Positions 62,422-64,000 of a stretch of DNA of 64,000 nucleotides are shown one piece after another (positions within the stretch are counted from its first letter, which is position 1; each line of letters opens with the position of its first letter). The DNA comes from UBA7803 sp034522075 (GTDB taxonomy: Bacteria > Pseudomonadota > Gammaproteobacteria > Pseudomonadales > Azotimanducaceae). Made by a program: the position numbers and the translations under genes. The notes beneath the pieces were generated by a model. It was not told where the DNA came from. It made no database searches and saw nothing but the letters and a program-made list of their open reading frames with translations. The stretch is from positions 62,001-126,000 of the forward strand of contig JAXHLO010000030.1 in assembly GCA_034522075.1 (NCBI GenBank), given 5' to 3'.

Positions 62422-62435
62422 GGCCGTGTCCGATC

Positions 62436-62675
62436 CTACAACTCGTTGTGGGTGCCGTCGCACAGCGGTGCGCTGGCCGTCTGCTTGCAGCCGCAGAAAT
62501 ACAGGGTGCGGTCGGCGTCGGCCTGGTACGGCATGGGGGTCAACCCGGTGCCTTCATGGGAGCCGTCGCAGAACGGCTGTTTGCCGCTGCGACCGCAGGC
62601 GCACCAGAAATACTTCCTGCCGGCGGTGACGTCCACCGGATACGGCGCTTTGCGCGCGATCTGTGCCTGACTCAT
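62436..62675 (-). CDS. CDGSH iron-sulfur domain protein
   Basis: The 79-residue protein starts at an ATG with GGAGGT upstream. It has two CDGSH motifs: CACGRSGKQPFCDGSH and CGCKQTASAPLCDGTH, each with three cysteines and one histidine that bind a [2Fe-2S] cluster. The double motif is typical of bacterial miner-type CDGSH proteins. The role is electron or cluster transfer; the partner is unknown. It lies between a crotonase and the DUF349 gene, all on one strand with gaps of 38 and 14 bases. Longer in-frame starts reaching 63077 lie within the crotonase gene and are rejected. Confidence 0.92.
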   Translation of the reverse strand: MSQAQIARKAPYPVDVTAGRKYFWCACGRSGKQPFCDGSHEGTGLTPMPYQADADRTLYFCGCKQTASAPLCDGTHNEL

Positions 62676-62713
62676 GGTCGACCTCCAGCGACGGCCCTTG
62701 CCGGGCGCGCCAC

Positions 62714-63571
62714 TCAGTGAAATTCCCGGGTTTCCCACCAGGGGAAGAACTCCGGCATGTCTTCGGAAACCCTGCCGGGAAACTGTGCCGGACGCTTCTC
62801 GAGGAACGCCTCCACGCCTTCCCGGGCATCCGCCGAGCGGCCCATGTGGTAGATCCCGCGCGAATCGATCTTGTGGGCCTCCATGGGATGATCGGCGCCC
62901 AGCATACGCCACATCATCTGGCGAATCAGCGCAACCGATACGGCCGACGTGTTGTCGGCGATCTCCCGGGCGATCTCCCGTGCCGCCGGCAGCAGTGCGT
63001 CGGCAGCATGCAGGCTGCGCACCAGGCCATGGTCGACGGCCTCCTTGCCCGGAAACACGCGCCCGCTGTAGCACCATTCCAGGGCCTGATTGATGCCCAC
63101 CACCCGCGGCAGGAAATAGCTGGAGCAGGCTTCGGGCACGATGCCCCGGCGCGAGAACACAAAGCCGAATTTGGCGTTGTCGGCCGCTAAACGAATGTCC
63201 ATGGGCAGGGTCATGGTCACCCCGACCCCGACAGCCGGTCCGTTGATGGCGGCGATGATGGGCTTGGTGAGCTCGAAGATGCGCAGAGTGAGCTGACCGC
63301 CGCCGTCCGGGTGCAGGCCGCTGGCCCGGTCCTCGCGGCCATCGGCGTCGAAGGTACTGCCGCCGGATGACAGGTCGGCGCCGGCGCAGAATGCACGCCC
63401 GGCACCGGTCATGATGATGCAGCGTACGTCGTCGTCGGCATCGGCCCGGTCGAAGGCGTCGAGCAGTTCGCTGAGCATCTCCCGGGTGAAAGCGTTGAGT
63501 TTTTCCGGGCGATGCAGGGTGATGGTCAGAATGCCGTCTTCGACGTCGTAGCGGATGGTTTCGTAGCTCAT
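62714..63571 (-). CDS. Enoyl-CoA hydratase/isomerase family protein (crotonase)
   Basis: From the ATG at 63571 the protein has 285 residues. The crotonase oxyanion motifs are LHRPEKLNAFTREMLSEL, IIMTGAGRAFCAGADL and AAINGPAVGVGVTMTLPMD, and FSRRGIVPEACSSYFLPRVV carries the catalytic glutamate position. The GVGVTMTLP region and the C-terminal FLEKRPAQFPGRV are typical of long-chain or unassigned acyl-CoA hydratases. It probably hydrates 2-enoyl-CoA in beta-oxidation. It is divergent from an acyl-CoA dehydrogenase gene, with 121 bases between the starts. Confidence 0.9.
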   Translation of the reverse strand: MSYETIRYDVEDGILTITLHRPEKLNAFTREMLSELLDAFDRADADDDVRCIIMTGAGRAFCAGADLSSGGSTFDADGREDRASGLHPDGGGQLTLRIFELTKPIIAAINGPAVGVGVTMTLPMDIRLAADNAKFGFVFSRRGIVPEACSSYFLPRVVGINQALEWCYSGRVFPGKEAVDHGLVRSLHAADALLPAAREIAREIADNTSAVSVALIRQMMWRMLGADHPMEAHKIDSRGIYHMGRSADAREGVEAFLEKRPAQFPGRVSEDMPEFFPWWETREFH

Positions 63572-63692
63572 GGCGTTGGCCTCCGGCGATGGGTATGCGT
63601 GAATGCCGGATAGTGTACTGCCTTCGCCGTCTTTACATCGACGCCCCGCTGGGCGAGTGTTCACCTCGTTGCGCACGGCGGGAGAGATGAGC

Positions 63693-64000
63693 ATGAGCGA
63701 TCTGGCGGCTTTCCGTGAACAAACCCGGGCCTGGCTGGCGGAAAACTGTCCGCCCGGTGCCCGCGGCCCCGGCGAGGTTCCCACCGGCAGCACCAAGGTG
63801 GAAGTGGCTGACGCCGATACCCGGCTGTGGCTCGAACGCATGGCCGAGCGCGGCTGGACGGTGCCCACCTGGCCGACGGCCTATGGCGGCGGCGGCCTGT
63901 CGGCGGAGGAAGCCCGGGTACTCTACGACGAGATGGCCGCCATCGATGCCCGGCCGCCGCTGGTCAACATGGGCACCCGTATGCTCGGCCCGACTTTGCT
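63693..64000 (+). CDS. Acyl-CoA dehydrogenase (3' end cut by window edge)
   Basis: An ATG at 63693 follows GGGAGAG at good spacing; another in-frame ATG at 63687 is too close to it. About 102 residues are visible: MSDLAAFREQTRAWLAENCP, then WLERMAERGWTVPTWPTAYG and GGGLSAEEARVLYDEMAAID. This is the N-terminal helical domain of acyl-CoA dehydrogenases, with the GWTVPTWPxxYGG motif. Its position divergent from the crotonase gene suggests a shared acyl-CoA degradation role. The flavin-binding and catalytic regions lie outside the window. Confidence 0.9.
   Translation, partial: MSDLAAFREQTRAWLAENCPPGARGPGEVPTGSTKVEVADADTRLWLERMAERGWTVPTWPTAYGGGGLSAEEARVLYDEMAAIDARPPLVNMGTRMLGPTL

Overview
The window is GC-rich chromosomal DNA (roughly two thirds G+C by eye) from a gammaproteobacterium. 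The evidence is the core gene set and order: smc-zipA-ligA, a complete System I cytochrome c maturation operon (ccmABCDEFGHI), tesA divergent from ybbAP, bolA-trhO, ttcA, lon, prc, dinG and ppnN. The c-type cytochrome operon, acnA and the beta-oxidation-type genes at the right edge point to a respiring, fatty-acid-using organism. I cannot place it more precisely than Gammaproteobacteria; the gene order resembles Pseudomonadales, Oceanospirillales and Chromatiales.

Layout. 1-4.7 kb: the partial ycaQ gene, tpm, a PPOX-family remnant, an hsp20 gene behind a convincing RpoH-type promoter, and acnA. 4.7-5.15 kb: a repeat-rich spacer containing a strong promoter with no clear gene. 5.15-17 kb: envelope and protein quality control genes (SLC13 permease, Lon, Prc, an FKBP lipoprotein, signal peptidase I), a DUF1244 protein, a PP2C phosphatase, and the tesA-bolA-trhO group. 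17-22.4 kb: the ybbAP ABC transporter and a PAS/GGDEF/EAL protein. 22.4-24.9 kb: a small accessory block (alpha/beta hydrolase, NTF2-like protein, VapBC-type toxin-antitoxin). 25-33.1 kb: ttcA, then a 2164-residue serine/threonine kinase-AAA-GAF-PAS-histidine kinase-receiver-Hpt protein encoded just downstream of an ArcA/TorR-like response regulator. 33.3-43.2 kb: yheU, a small secreted protein, ppnN, the ccm operon and a GntR regulator. 43.3-52.8 kb: smc, zipA, ligA, an SLT-like lipoprotein and dinG. 52.8-59.8 kb: an M16 lipoprotein protease, a glycerate-kinase-like protein, and a probable envelope-stress locus (glycine-zipper protein, PepSY protein, PhoPQ-like two-component system). 59.8-64 kb: a DUF349 protein, a CDGSH iron-sulfur protein, a crotonase, and a divergent partial acyl-CoA dehydrogenase.

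Four genes (acnA, the alpha/beta hydrolase, smc and zipA) are each broken by one single-base shift, with clean homologous sequence on both sides. Breaking smc, zipA and acnA together is unlikely in a free-living cell, so these are more probably consensus errors in the assembly than true pseudogenes. This must be resolved from reads.

The most unusual biology is the giant hybrid kinase with its partner regulator, the only multi-layer signalling system here of unknown input and output. Secondary points are the EAL protein with a degenerate GGDEF motif, the PhoP/PmrA-like direct repeat in front of the glycine-zipper gene, the two RpoH-type promoters, and two copies of a REP-like palindromic repeat. 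I saw no tRNA, rRNA, CRISPR array, insertion sequence or prophage.
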